Shown piece by piece: positions 30,492-39,884 of a stretch of 64,000 bases of DNA. Below the pieces are notes generated by a model. That model did no database searches, was not told the origin of the DNA, and worked only from the letters and a program-made list of their open reading frames with translations. Each line of letters starts with the position of its first letter. Position 1 is the first letter of the stretch. Origin of the DNA: DASSUW01 sp963835525. Lineage in GTDB: Bacteria > Actinomycetota > Thermoleophilia > Solirubrobacterales > Solirubrobacteraceae. The position numbers and the translations under genes are program-made. The DNA is taken from the NCBI GenBank assembly GCA_963835525.1, contig CAWIFM010000008.1:1240001-1304000 (forward strand), given 5' to 3'.

Positions 30492-31568
30492 CTACCAGCG
30501 CCGCTTCGGGATATCGAGCTCGGCGAGGTACTTGCGGCTCGTCCACGCCGTGTTCGCCGAGCCGGCGGGATTGCGCGGGCGCGGCGACAGCGGCGCCCCG
30601 GGGGCCGTCGCGGCCGTCTCGTCGTCGGGCGCGTCGTCGTGCTCGACGAAGTAGTGGTGGTCGCCCGGGTCGCGCAGCGCCGAGAAGACCTTGCCGAAGT
30701 CGATGTCGCCCTTGCCGACGTCGCGCAGCCAGTACGGGCGGTTCGGCAGGTTGACGTTCGCCGGCGTGGTCCGCGGCGGGCGCGGGTCGGGCGTCACGTT
30801 CGGCGGCGGCGGCTCCGGCGCCGTGAACGTGAGGTCCTTGACGTGGAAGAGCGGGAAGCGCGAGGAGCCGTGCTTGCGCAGGTAGGCGACGGGGTCGGCG
30901 CCGCCGGCCACGAACCACGCGATGTCCATCTCGAAGTAGACGAGCTTCGGGTCGGACTCCGCCAGCAGCGTGTCGTAGATCGGCTTGCCGCCCTCGAGCG
31001 CGAAGTCCGTCGGGTGATTGTGGAAGTAGAACTTCAACCCCCGCCGGCGCGCGGCGGCGCCGAAGGCGTTGAACTCCTCGGCGAGCCCGGCGTAGGCCGC
31101 GTGGGTCTGCGGCGTGCCGCCCGCCGGCGACGCGACGCCGACATAGCGCAGGCCGAGCGCCTTGGCGTCGTCGAGCACGGCCTCGGGGTTGGCCCGCCAG
31201 GCGGCGTGGCCGCCGGGGTTGTGCATGCCCTCCGGCTTGAGGTCGTACCGCTCGGCCGCCGCGCGGAACTGCGCCGCCGTGTTGTTGACGTTGTTCGTGC
31301 TGTCGTACGTGCCGCCGACCTCGACCTCCGCGTAGCCGGCGTCGCGCAGGACCTCGAACGTGCCGGCCAGGTCGAGCTCGTTGTCGGCGAGCAGGTCGCG
31401 GACGGTGAAGAGCTGGATCCCGATGCGGTCCAGCGGGATGTCGCCGCCCTTGCCGTGCCCGTGGCTCCCGTGCGCAGCGGCCGTGCCGCTGAGCGGCCCG
31501 AGCGCGCCGGCCGCGGCGGCTCCGCCTGCCGCGCCCAGGAAGCCACGGCGGCTGATGTCCTTGGTCAT
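30492..31568 (-). CDS. Tat-exported sugar phosphate isomerase/epimerase-like protein
   Basis: 358 aa. A twin-arginine signal (DISRRGFLGAAGGAAAAGAL) precedes an His/Gly-rich linker. The body is a xylose-isomerase-like TIM barrel (IoxE/IolE type): IGIQLFTVRD, Glu in GYAEVEVGG, FYFHNHPTDF, VYFEMDIAWF and FHVKDL carry the expected metal residues. A proline-rich insertion (about 255-275) is unusual. Members epimerise or isomerise keto-sugars; the periplasm-side location suggests work on imported or surface sugars. Transcribed toward the MetE-like gene, 10 bp away. Confidence 0.85.
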   Translation of the reverse strand: MTKDISRRGFLGAAGGAAAAGALGPLSGTAAAHGSHGHGKGGDIPLDRIGIQLFTVRDLLADNELDLAGTFEVLRDAGYAEVEVGGTYDSTNNVNNTAAQFRAAAERYDLKPEGMHNPGGHAAWRANPEAVLDDAKALGLRYVGVASPAGGTPQTHAAYAGLAEEFNAFGAAARRRGLKFYFHNHPTDFALEGGKPIYDTLLAESDPKLVYFEMDIAWFVAGGADPVAYLRKHGSSRFPLFHVKDLTFTAPEPPPPNVTPDPRPPRTTPANVNLPNRPYWLRDVGKGDIDFGKVFSALRDPGDHHYFVEHDDAPDDETAATAPGAPLSPRPRNPAGSANTAWTSRKYLAELDIPKRRW

Positions 31569-31661
31569 CGTTCCCCTCCCTCGATAAGTCCCGTCTCGAC
31601 GATCTTATGCACGTCGATCAGCAAAAGTGGCGGCACGGGTCCGCGCGGGGTAAGGTTGCGG

Positions 31662-31810
31662 ACCTCACGACGCACGGGGAACCCGGTGTGACTCCGGGGC
31701 TGACGCGCAGCGGTGTGGGTGACGATCGAGTTGTGGTTCCACTGAGCCGGTCCGGCTTGGGAAGGAAGCTCGAGAGGACGATCCCGAGCCCGAATATCCG
31801 GTCGTGAGGT
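31662..31810 (+). promoter_or_regulatory. Cobalamin (AdoCbl-type) riboswitch
   Basis: ACCTCACGAC (31662-31671) pairs perfectly with GTCGTGAGGT (31801-31810) to close the aptamer. Inside lie GGGGAACCCGGTG (31677-31689), CCGGGGCTGACGCGCAGCGGTG (in two blocks ending 31715) and the B12-box-like GAGCCCGAATATCCG (31786-31800). These are the conserved core elements of the cobalamin riboswitch in the correct order. Downstream, CTCCT and GGCCTCC near 31844-31861 could pair with the GAGGAG ribosome site at 31874, suggesting translational control of the gene at 31886. Confidence 0.92.
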
Positions 31811-31885
31811 TCCCGTCTCGCGCTCGGACGGCCGGCCTCAGTGCTCCTGGGAGTGGCCTCCGCGGCACAACCCGAGGAGTCCCAT

Positions 31886-33433
31886 ATGAAGGTCCCCCGT
31901 CTCGTCGTGACGTGCGCCGCCGTCGCGCTGCTAGCTCCGTCCGCGGCCGCGGCCGCGACGCAGGAGGAGATCGACCAGAGCGTCGCCGAAGGGGTGGCGT
32001 GGATGCGCACCCAGCAGAACGTCGCCACCGGCCAGATCAGCGGCTTCGGCGGCGACTACGCGCTGTCCGCGCTCGCCGCCGCGGGCGTCCACGCCGCCGA
32101 CGTCGGCGCCCCGTCCGCCCAGGACTACTACGCCGGCCTGTGGGCCGGCCAGACCGCGCCCAGCTCGACCGCGATCCTGTTCGGCCACGCGGCCGGGCTC
32201 GACGTGCAGCGGCTGTCGGAGTCGACGAACCTCGTCGCGCAGATCGCCGCCGCCTACAACCGCGGCGGCGAGCTCGACGGCTCGTTCGGCAACGGAGCGA
32301 CGAACGTCAACGCGTTCACCGCGCTGGCGATCGCCCGCGTCGGCGTTCCGGCGGGCGTGCTCGCGAAGGCCAACGGCTACCTGCGCGGCCAGCAGCACCT
32401 CGACGGCGGCTGGGGCGTCGGCCGTGTCAGCACCGACGCGCAGCGCGCCGCGGCGGGCAGCGTCGACATGACCGGCGTCGCGCTCGCCGCGCTGTGCGAG
32501 ACCGGGGCGGCGGCGAACGATCCCGACGTCCGCGCAGGCCTGTCGTTCCTCGAGGGCCGGCAGGACCCGGCCACCGGCGGCTTCGGCAACGTCGACTCCA
32601 CCGGTTGGGCGCTGTCGGGCCTCAACGCCTGCGGGGTCGCCTCGCAGAGCGGGCGCTTCACCACGTCCGCAGGCCTGACGCCCGTCGACCACCTGCTCTC
32701 GCAGCAGGACGCGAGCGGGGCCTTCCTGTTCTCCGGCGCGCCGAACCTGTACTCGACCCAGAACGCCGTTCGGGCCCTGGCCGGCGAGGCCTTCTCGGCC
32801 GACCCGCCGCGTCGGGCCACCGCGGCCGACCCGCGCTTCCGCGCCGCGCCGGCCGTCGCCGACGGCACGCCGACGCCGCACGTGCTGGCCATCGACGACG
32901 GTGCCGGGGACGTGCGCCTGTGCAGCGTGACGGCGCCGGCCGGCGCCGCGCTCGCCACGTTGCTCGCCGCCGCCCCGTGCGTCACGTCATTCGCCGCCTC
33001 GGGCGGGGTCGTCTCCACGATCGACGGCCGCCGGAGCGACTGGCGACTGCGTCTCAACCGCACGCCGGAGCAGTCCGCGTCGGAGACGCGCGCCATCGCC
33101 TTCGGCGACATGGTCGGCCTGCGCGCCTCCACGTCGACCGCGGGCCCGCAGGGATCGCCGGGCCCGGCCGGCACGCCCGGCCAGCCGGGCGCGACCGGTC
33201 CCGCCGGCGCCCGCGGCGCGCGCGGGCCTCGTGCGCGCGTGACCTGCGCCGTGCGCTCGCGCCGGCGCGTCACGTGCCGGGTCAGGAGCAGCGCGAGCGC
33301 CCGGCTGGTGCGGCGCGGCCGCGTCTACGCCACCGGCACGGCGAAGCGCCTGCGCGCCCGCCGCGACCTGCGGCCGGGCCGCTACACGCTGCGCCTGAGC
33401 AACGGGCGGAGTCTGCGGGTCACCGTGCGCTGA
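31886..33433 (+). CDS. Secreted transcobalamin/intrinsic-factor-like protein with collagen-like stalk
   Basis: 515 aa; ATG preceded by GAGGAG. Signal peptide about 1-25 (AAVALLAPSAAAA). Residues about 30-320 contain alpha/alpha-toroid repeats of prenyltransferase/squalene-cyclase type (WMRTQQN, YLRGQQHLDGGWG, FLEGRQDPATGGFG, LLSQQDASGAF). Residues about 345-412 (APAGAALATLL, CVTSF, VVSTIDG, FGDMVGLR) resemble DUF4430. This order matches vertebrate B12 carriers. About 420-450 are Gly-X-Y triplets, then a basic beta-rich tail with a few cysteines, probably for surface attachment. The upstream riboswitch makes a B12-binding role the leading inference. Confidence 0.8.
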   Translation: MKVPRLVVTCAAVALLAPSAAAAATQEEIDQSVAEGVAWMRTQQNVATGQISGFGGDYALSALAAAGVHAADVGAPSAQDYYAGLWAGQTAPSSTAILFGHAAGLDVQRLSESTNLVAQIAAAYNRGGELDGSFGNGATNVNAFTALAIARVGVPAGVLAKANGYLRGQQHLDGGWGVGRVSTDAQRAAAGSVDMTGVALAALCETGAAANDPDVRAGLSFLEGRQDPATGGFGNVDSTGWALSGLNACGVASQSGRFTTSAGLTPVDHLLSQQDASGAFLFSGAPNLYSTQNAVRALAGEAFSADPPRRATAADPRFRAAPAVADGTPTPHVLAIDDGAGDVRLCSVTAPAGAALATLLAAAPCVTSFAASGGVVSTIDGRRSDWRLRLNRTPEQSASETRAIAFGDMVGLRASTSTAGPQGSPGPAGTPGQPGATGPAGARGARGPRARVTCAVRSRRRVTCRVRSSASARLVRRGRVYATGTAKRLRARRDLRPGRYTLRLSNGRSLRVTVR

Positions 33434-33599
33434 GCCGCGCGACCACGACGAGCGCACCCGGGCGCCGCTCGAGGATCGCATCGGCGAGGCGATCCTCCTC
33501 GGCGCTCGGCGGGCCCGCCAGGAAGACGGCGTGGGGCGAGCTGAGCTCGAGGCCCTTCGGCTCGAACGTCTCGTTCGGATCCGGCGGCGGCAGATGCAT
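33420..33599 (-). CDS. Short ORF, 59 aa, doubtful
   Basis: MHLPPPDPNETFEPKGLELS then HAVFLAGPPSAEEDRLADAI and RRPGALVVVARLSAR. The composition looks coding and partly like a P-loop or Rossmann strand-turn, but no family is recognised. It overlaps the end of the B12-carrier-like gene by 14 bp and may be a gene remnant, since repeats begin just upstream of it. Confidence 0.3.
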   Translation of the reverse strand: MHLPPPDPNETFEPKGLELSSPHAVFLAGPPSAEEDRLADAILERRPGALVVVARLSAR

Positions 33600-33620
33600 C
33601 TGCCTGTGGTACCCCGAAAC

Positions 33621-33756
33621 GCACGAAGGTCCTCGTCTAGGGGAATTTTGTGCAATCCGGCCCGCGCGGCCACGCCGGGTTTCACGAAAGTCCCCGTCTG
33701 GAGCACTTTCGTGCGATCCGCCCCGCCCGACGGCGCCGAGTTCCACGAAAGTCCCC
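33621..33756. repeat. REP-like tandem: two hairpins and a half unit
   Basis: CACGAAAGT (33683-33691) pairs with ACTTTCGTG (33705-33713). A diverged version runs from GCACGAAGGTC (33621) to GAATTTTGTGC (33653), and a lone half unit CACGAAAGTCCCC sits at 33744. Units are about 61 bp apart and each is followed or preceded by tccgSCCCGC-like sequence. No gene is seen in 33600-33780. Confidence 0.7.
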
Positions 33757-33778
33757 ACGCGCGGCCGGCCCCTGGCTG

Positions 33779-33806
33779 CCCTACCCAGCCGCAGTTGACG
33801 TTCGCT
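33779..33806 (-). repeat. Dispersed intergenic repeat, copy c
   Basis: On the minus strand CGAACGTCAACTGC is followed by GGCTGGGTAGGG, matching copy b at 28688 and, in the second half, the arms of the 7477 palindrome. Here the repeat supplies the last codons and the TAG stop of the BTAD-ATPase gene. Confidence 0.65.
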
Positions 33807-36800
33807 CGCCCTCCACGCGCTCGATCCAGGCCGCACCCGCGCCATAACGGCGGTACAGCTCGAGCGCCTCCTCGAGCCGCGCCGGCAGGCCGAGTGCGCG
33901 GCCCCACTCGTGCAGGCATTCGGCGCGCTCGCTCACGAGCCCGTAGCGCTCGAGCGTCTCGTGGGCGGCCAGGAAGGCGGACTCGGCCTCGCGGCCCTCG
34001 GCGGCGAGCACGACGGCCTCGGCGATGCCGACGATGCCCGCGCGGCCGCGCCAGTCCTCGCCGCGACCCGCGATCTCCCGGCAGCGGTCGACCAACGCGC
34101 GCGCGTCCTCGACGCGGCCGGTCTCCACGCGCACGCGCGCGAGATCCGGCAGGACCCACATCGCGAAGTAGTCGGCCCCGCCGTCGGTCACGATCTCGAG
34201 CGCGCCCTCCAGCAGCTCGCCCGCGCGCTCGTGGTCGCCGCGCAGGAAGGCGACGCGCGCGGCCAGGTGGAACGACGCCCACTCGTCCCAGCGGTTGCCG
34301 TTGCGCCGGCTCGTGTCCATCACCCGCTGCGCGAGGGCCTCGATCGCGTCCCAGTCGCCGTCCCAGAGGCGGAGCAGCGGCTCGAGCGAGTGCGTCACCC
34401 AGGCCGGCCGCGCGTCGGTCAGCAGGCGCCGCGCGGTCTCCATCTCGCCGCGCGACGCGTGGCAGCGGCCGATGCCGTCGGCGGTCTCGCGGTGGTAGTC
34501 CGTGTCCTGCGCGTAGGGCAGCATCAGCGCTCGCTCGAAGTACTTCTGGGCCTCGTCGGGGTCGCCCAGCGCCCACGCCATCTGGCCGCGGATGTTCGAC
34601 GCCATCCAGGCCAGGAACGGGCGCCGGCCGGCGTCGGCCGAGACGAACGCGCGCTCCTGGGCGTCGAAGCCCTCGCGCAGGTCGCCGGCGATGATCCGGT
34701 GCCAGCCGTAGGCCTCGGTGGCGCCCGCCCAGAGCGCCTCGTCGCCGAGCTGCTCGGCGATCTCGATCGCGCGCGACGCCGCCTCGATCCCGCGCGGGAT
34801 CTGCAGGCCGTAGGTCAGAGCGGTCGAGATGCCGGTCTCGAGGTGGCCGCGCGCCTTGCGCGCCGGACCACGCTCGAGCACCGTGCGCGCGGCGTCGAAA
34901 TGGCGGAACGCGCGCCGGATGTCGAGGTGGTCGGCGTAGATCGAGTCGATCAGCGAGTGCGCCTGCCCGAGCCGCGAGTGGGTCTGCGCCGCGCGCTCGT
35001 CGTCGCGCAGCTCGGTGTAGAGCGCCAGAGCGCGCTCGAGGTAGGCGATCTGGCGGCCGAGGTCGCCGGTGACGGCCATGAGCTCGCGCGAGCGCGACCA
35101 GGAGCCTCGCGCGCGCGGCGGCGTCCGCGCCGATGCGCTCCATGACGGCGAGCGCCCCGTCCCAGTGCGCCGCCGCGTCCTCCCACGCGAACAGCTCGCG
35201 CGCGCGGCCGCCCGCCCGCAGCGAGCAGTCGATCGCCGCGGCGGGATCGCCGGCCGGCCCGGCGAGGCGGTGGTGGAGCGCGAGCGCGGCGAGGGTGGGC
35301 ACGCCGTCCGGGATCGCGGCCGCCGCGCGGGCGTGCATGCGCTGGCGGCGCGGCACGCTGAGCGTGCCGTAGAGCGTCTCGCGCACGAGCGCGTGCGTGA
35401 ACGCGTAGCCGCCGGGGGCCTCGACGACGAGCCGCGCCTCGAGCGCCTCCTCCAGCGCGACGATCACCTCGTCCTCGTCGCCGTCCGCCATCGCCCGCAG
35501 CGTCGTGAAGTCGAACTCGCGGCCGAGCACGGCGGCGTGGGCGAGCGTCGTCCGGCACGCCTCCGAGAGCCGCGCGAGGCGGCGCAGGAGCACCTCCCGC
35601 ACGCCCTCGGGCACGCCGATCTGATCGGGGGTCAGGGTCTCCGTCCAGCGGCCGGACTCGAGCAGGTGCCGCACGACCTCCTCGACGAAGTAGGGGTTGC
35701 CGTCGGTCTCGGCGCGGACGGTGCGCACCAGCGCCGCGGGCGCCTCGCGTGAGGCCTGGTCGGCGATCAGCGCGGCGACGGCGGGCTCGTCGAGGCCGGT
35801 GAGCGAGACGACCCCGAGCAGCCGGTCGCGCCGCAGGTCGGCGAGCAGCTCGACCAGCTCGGCCGGCGTCTCGCCCTCGCGCTGCGTGCCGACGATCAGC
35901 AGCGGCGCCACGTCCTGGGCGCGCAGGACGTGGCGCAGGAGCTGGAGCGTCGGCCGGTCGGCCCAGTGCAGGTCGTCGAGCACGAGCAGGACCGGCGCGC
36001 GGGCGCCGGCGTCGCTCAGGAGCTGCGCGACGGCCTCGAACATCAGGTAGCGCCGCGTCTCGGGATCCTCCGGCGCCGGGCCCGGAGCGGGAGCGCTCTC
36101 GAGCCCGGGGATCAGCTGCGCCAGCTCCGGCGCGCCCGTGGTGCCCGCGTTGCGGACGAAGTGGCCGAGCGCCTCGACGAACGGCTGGTAGGAGAGCAGC
36201 GGCTCCTGCGGGCAGCTCCCGTAGAGCACGGTGCCCTCGGCGTGCGCGGCCCGCGCGAGCTCGGCCGTCAGGCGCGTTTTGCCGATCCCGGCCGGGCCGG
36301 AGAGCATCACGAACCGCCGCGCGCCCGAGCGGGCCGCCGTCCAAGCGTCGCGCAGGGCGCCGAGCTCGCCCGCGCGGCCGATGAACGCGCCCGGGCCGGG
36401 CGAGGGTGGCCGGCAGCGGGACGCGGTCGCGCGCGCCGTCGCCGGCGAGCAGTCGCCCGTGCAGCTCGACGATCTCGGTCGCGGGAGTCGCGCCCAGCTC
36501 GTCGCGGAGGAGGACGCGCAGGTCCTCGTAGACGCGCAGCGCCTCGGCGGCGTTGCCGCCCGCGGCCAGCGCCTCCATGAGCAGCCGGTGGCCGCTTTCG
36601 CGGTAGCGCGAGCGCACGACCAGCTCGCGCGCCGCCCGCTCCGCTGCGCCGAGCTCGCCGCCGGCGAGGGCGCCGCGCCCGACCCACTCGAGCGCCTCCA
36701 GCGCCAGCTCCTCCACCTGCCGGCGGCGCGCCTGCGCCCACTCCTCGTCGTGGTGGGGGAGGAAGCCCGGCGCGAGCAGGTCGAGCGCGGCCTGCGCGGG

Positions 36801-37160
36801 CTCGCGCTGCCCGAGCCGCCGGGCGTCCTGGAGCGCCGCCGCTGCCTGCTCGACGTCCAGCCACACCGGCTCGGGCAGCGCCAGCCGGAGCCGGTCGCGC
36901 CCCTCGATGGTCGCCGGAGCGAGCGCGCGCCGGAGCCGCGAGAGGATCGGCCGCAGGGCGCCCTGCGGGTCGCGCGGCGGCCGCTCCGGCCACACGACGC
37001 CGATCAGCTCGCCGCGGTCGACCGGCCGGTCGCGGTTGGCGAGCAGGAAGCACAGGAGCGACTCGGCCTGGCCCGAGGCGATGCCGCCGGTCGCGTCGCG
37101 GCCGTCGATCTCGACGGCGAGCGGGCCGCACAGGCGGATCCTGGTCCGGGGCTCGGGCAT
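33781..37160 (-). pseudogene. BTAD-AAA ATPase-TPR transcriptional regulator, two frame breaks
   Basis: Corrected length 1125 aa. Domain 1 (ATG at 37160): winged helix and BTAD (RIRLCGPLAVEIDG, LLCFLLANRDRPVDRGELI). Domain 2: AAA ATPase with Walker A GPAGIGKTRL and LLVLDDLHWAD. Domain 3: TPR-like helical repeats (RQIAYLERALALYTEL) to the end. Frame breaks lie near 36390 (before FIGRAGEL) and near 35087 (before ELMAVTGDL). Removing one base at each restores a continuous protein, and the total length is then a multiple of three. No C-terminal HTH. Divergent from a LuxR fragment. Confidence 0.8.
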
Positions 37161-37194
37161 CCGCGTAGTACAACGGCGCGCCAACGGCTCTGCA

Positions 37195-37719
37195 ATGGCG
37201 GGTTCGTACAAGATCCGCATGCACACCGCCGAACCTGATCAACACCTCGAGCGGGCGCGGGCCTACACCGCCGTGGGCACCGCCCTGCGGCGCGCCGGCC
37301 GGCCGGTCGAGGCGCGCGTACCGCTGCGGGTCGCCGTCGACCTCGCCCACCGTTGCGGAGCGACCGACCTGGAGGACGAGGCGCTCGCCGAGCTGCGCGC
37401 CGCCGGCGCGCGGCCGCGCCGCCCGCTGACCAGCGGTGCGGGGGCGCTCACGCCCAGCGAGTCCCGGGTCGCGGGACTGGCGGCCGCGGGCCGTACCAAC
37501 CGCGACATCGCCGATGCGCTCTTCGTGACCATCTCCACCGTCGAGTTCCACCTGCGCCACGCGTTCCGCAAGCTCGGGATCGCCTCTCGCACGCAGCTCG
37601 GCGAGGCGCTGGGACTCCCGCGGCGGACGTGGCGCCACGCCGGCTCGATGGCCGGCCTCGACACGGCGTTCCTGCTCCGCATGCGTCTGTACGGCAACCT
37701 CGACATCCGGCTCGTCTAA
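37195..37719 (+). CDS. LuxR-type regulator, probably the C-terminal fragment of a LAL protein
   Basis: 174 aa. The HTH is typical: LTPSESRVAGLAAAGRTNRD, then FVTISTVEFHLRHAFRKLGI. The preceding 70 residues (HLERARAYTAVGTALRRAGR, ARVPLRVAVDLAHRCGA) match the last TPR-like repeats of large LuxR ATPases, so the P-loop and most sensor repeats are missing. It may be a remnant or a stand-alone constitutive regulator. It faces away from the BTAD-ATPase gene, 34 bp between starts. Confidence 0.7.
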   Translation: MAGSYKIRMHTAEPDQHLERARAYTAVGTALRRAGRPVEARVPLRVAVDLAHRCGATDLEDEALAELRAAGARPRRPLTSGAGALTPSESRVAGLAAAGRTNRDIADALFVTISTVEFHLRHAFRKLGIASRTQLGEALGLPRRTWRHAGSMAGLDTAFLLRMRLYGNLDIRLV

Positions 37720-37757
37720 CCCCACCTTCTCGACCGGATCGATAGAGTACGTCGCGC

Positions 37758-38528
37758 ATGAGCAAGGCCTATCTCGTCTGCGCCACGCCCCGCAGCGGAA
37801 GCACGCTGCTGTGCGAGGCGCTGAAGGCGACCGGCGTCGCCGGGCGCCCGGAGGAGTACTTCGAGTCGGTCGTGGCGACGAGCCGGCCGCCGCGTCCCGA
37901 GGCCTACCTCGAGGGCCTGGACGATCCCGAGGCGGTCGCTCTGCTCGGCGGCGCGTCCGCTCCCGAGCCGCCGCCGTACTCCTCGCTCGACGGCGTCGCC
38001 AGCTACGCCGAGCACCTGGAGCGGGTGCGCGAGTGGGGTACCACGCCGAATGGCGTGTTCGGCGCCAAATTGATGTGGGACCACGTCGGCCGGCTGCGCA
38101 GGCGCGCGGGCGAGCCGCTGGAGCTGTTCGGCGATCCGGCGCTCGTCCGGGTCCGCCGACGCGACGTCGTGCGGCAGGCGATCTCGCTGTGGCGTGCGAT
38201 GCAGACGCAGTGGTGGCGCGACGACGGCGCACGCCGCGCCGGCGAGCCGCAGTACTCGTTCGCGGCGGTGAACCACCTCGTGGGCCGGTTGACCGAGCAC
38301 GACCGGTGCTGGAGCGAGCTGCTCGCGGGCAGGCCGGTGCTGGAGCTCACCTACGAGGACGTCACGGCTGATCTGCCCGGAGCCGTCCGGCGCACGCTCG
38401 ATCATCTCGCCGTGCCGCCACCCGAGCGGGAGCCGGAGCTGCCCGCGATGCGGCGCCAGGCGGACGAGTTGTCAGATGCGTGGGTGGCCGCCTACGCTCG
38501 TGACCTCGATCCGGTCGCCACGCCGTGA
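37758..38528 (+). CDS. Stf0-type sulfotransferase
   Basis: 256 aa. The PAPS-binding 5'-phosphosulfate loop TPRSGSTLLCEAL is at residues 10-22. The family's Glu-Tyr (RPEEYFE), FGAKLMWDH and RRRDVVRQAISLWRAMQTQWW, which holds the 3'-phosphate site, are also present. Stf0 of mycobacteria sulfates trehalose; this homologue's acceptor is unknown. Its stop overlaps the sulfatase start, an unusual pairing that suggests reversible sulfation or sulfate-ester salvage. Confidence 0.88.
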   Translation: MSKAYLVCATPRSGSTLLCEALKATGVAGRPEEYFESVVATSRPPRPEAYLEGLDDPEAVALLGGASAPEPPPYSSLDGVASYAEHLERVREWGTTPNGVFGAKLMWDHVGRLRRRAGEPLELFGDPALVRVRRRDVVRQAISLWRAMQTQWWRDDGARRAGEPQYSFAAVNHLVGRLTEHDRCWSELLAGRPVLELTYEDVTADLPGAVRRTLDHLAVPPPEREPELPAMRRQADELSDAWVAAYARDLDPVATP

Positions 38529-39820
38529 ACGTCCTCTACCTGCACTCGCACGACACCGGGCGCTACATCCAGCCGTACGGCTATCCGGTGCCGACGCCCA
38601 ACCTCCAGCGGCTCGCCGACCAGGGCATCCTCTTCCGCCGCGCGTTCTCCGCCGCGTCGACCTGCTCGGGCAGCCGGGCGGCTCTGATCACGGGCGAGTA
38701 CCCGCACCGCAACGGCATGATGGGCCTGGCCCACCGCGGCTGGACGCTGAACGACTACGGCCATCACCTGCTCCACACCCTGCGCGCGGCGGGCTACCAC
38801 TCGGAGCTGATCGGCGAGCAGCACGTGTCGGCGGACCCGGACGTGATCGGCTACGACGAGGTCCACGACATCACCAGCAACCACGTGGCGACCGTCGCCC
38901 CGCTGGCCGTCGAGCGGCTGCGCGGAGGCCTGGCGGAGCCGTTCTTCCTGTCCGTCGGCTTCTTCGAGACGCACCGCAAGTTCTTCGAGCCGAGCACGAT
39001 CCGCGACGAGCTGTACTCGGCGCCGCCGGTCAACCTGCCCGACACGCCGGCGGTGCGGCGCGACGTCGCGGCGTTCAAGGCCAGCGCGCGCCACCTCGAC
39101 CAGGGCGTCGGCAACGTGCTCGCCGCGCTCGACGAGCACGGCCTCGGGGAGCGCACGCTGGTCATCTGCACGACCGACCACGGGCTGCCGTTCCCGGGCG
39201 CCAAGGCCACCTTGTATGACCGCGGGACCGGCGTGCTGCTGATGCTGCGCGGGCCGGGCGGCCTGTGGGGCGGGCGAGTGGTCGACGCGCCCGTCTCGCA
39301 CCTCGACCTCTTCCCGACGGTCTGCGAGCTGGCGGGCATCGAGCCGCCGGACCGGCTCGACGGAACCTCGCTGCTGCCGTTGGTCGGCGGCGAGGTGGAG
39401 CGGTTGCACGAGCAGCTCTACTCGGAGATCACCTACCACGCGGCCTACGAGCCCCAGCGCGCGATCCGCACCGAGCGCTTCAAGTACATCCGCCGCTTCG
39501 GCGACCACGCCGGGCCTGTGCTGCCCAACTGCGACGACGGCGCGACCAAGGACGAGCTGATCGCGGCCGGCTGGCCCGAGTGGGAGTCCGAGCCCGAGCA
39601 GCTCTACGACCTCACGCTCGACCCCAACGAGATGCGCAACCTGATCGCCGACCCGCGGTTGGGCGACGTCGCCGGCGACCTGCGCGACCGCCTCCATCGC
39701 TGGATGACGGACACCGACGATCCGCTGCTCGACGGCCCCGTGCCGCTGCCGCCGGGCGCGTGGGCGAACGCGCCGGATCAGGTCTCGGCGGGCGAGCCCG
39801 CCCTCGTCGTCGCGCCCTGA
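38525..39820 (+). CDS. Sulfatase (type I, formylglycine-dependent)
   Basis: 431 aa, GTG start overlapping the sulfotransferase stop. The active-site Cys is C47 in TCSGSRAALITG. The usual C-x-P-x-R has Gly in place of Pro, while the Arg is kept, so conversion to formylglycine remains plausible. Metal ligands include HSHD at the start and TTDHGLPF. LYDLTLDPNEMRNL near the end is typical of arylsulfatases. No signal peptide, so a cytoplasmic enzyme acting on imported sulfate esters. Confidence 0.88.
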   Translation: MNVLYLHSHDTGRYIQPYGYPVPTPNLQRLADQGILFRRAFSAASTCSGSRAALITGEYPHRNGMMGLAHRGWTLNDYGHHLLHTLRAAGYHSELIGEQHVSADPDVIGYDEVHDITSNHVATVAPLAVERLRGGLAEPFFLSVGFFETHRKFFEPSTIRDELYSAPPVNLPDTPAVRRDVAAFKASARHLDQGVGNVLAALDEHGLGERTLVICTTDHGLPFPGAKATLYDRGTGVLLMLRGPGGLWGGRVVDAPVSHLDLFPTVCELAGIEPPDRLDGTSLLPLVGGEVERLHEQLYSEITYHAAYEPQRAIRTERFKYIRRFGDHAGPVLPNCDDGATKDELIAAGWPEWESEPEQLYDLTLDPNEMRNLIADPRLGDVAGDLRDRLHRWMTDTDDPLLDGPVPLPPGAWANAPDQVSAGEPALVVAP

Positions 39821-39884
39821 CACGCCGCGTCCTGCGCCTGCCGTCATCGTCTGGCGTTATTGTCTAGCATCCCGATCGGAAAAC

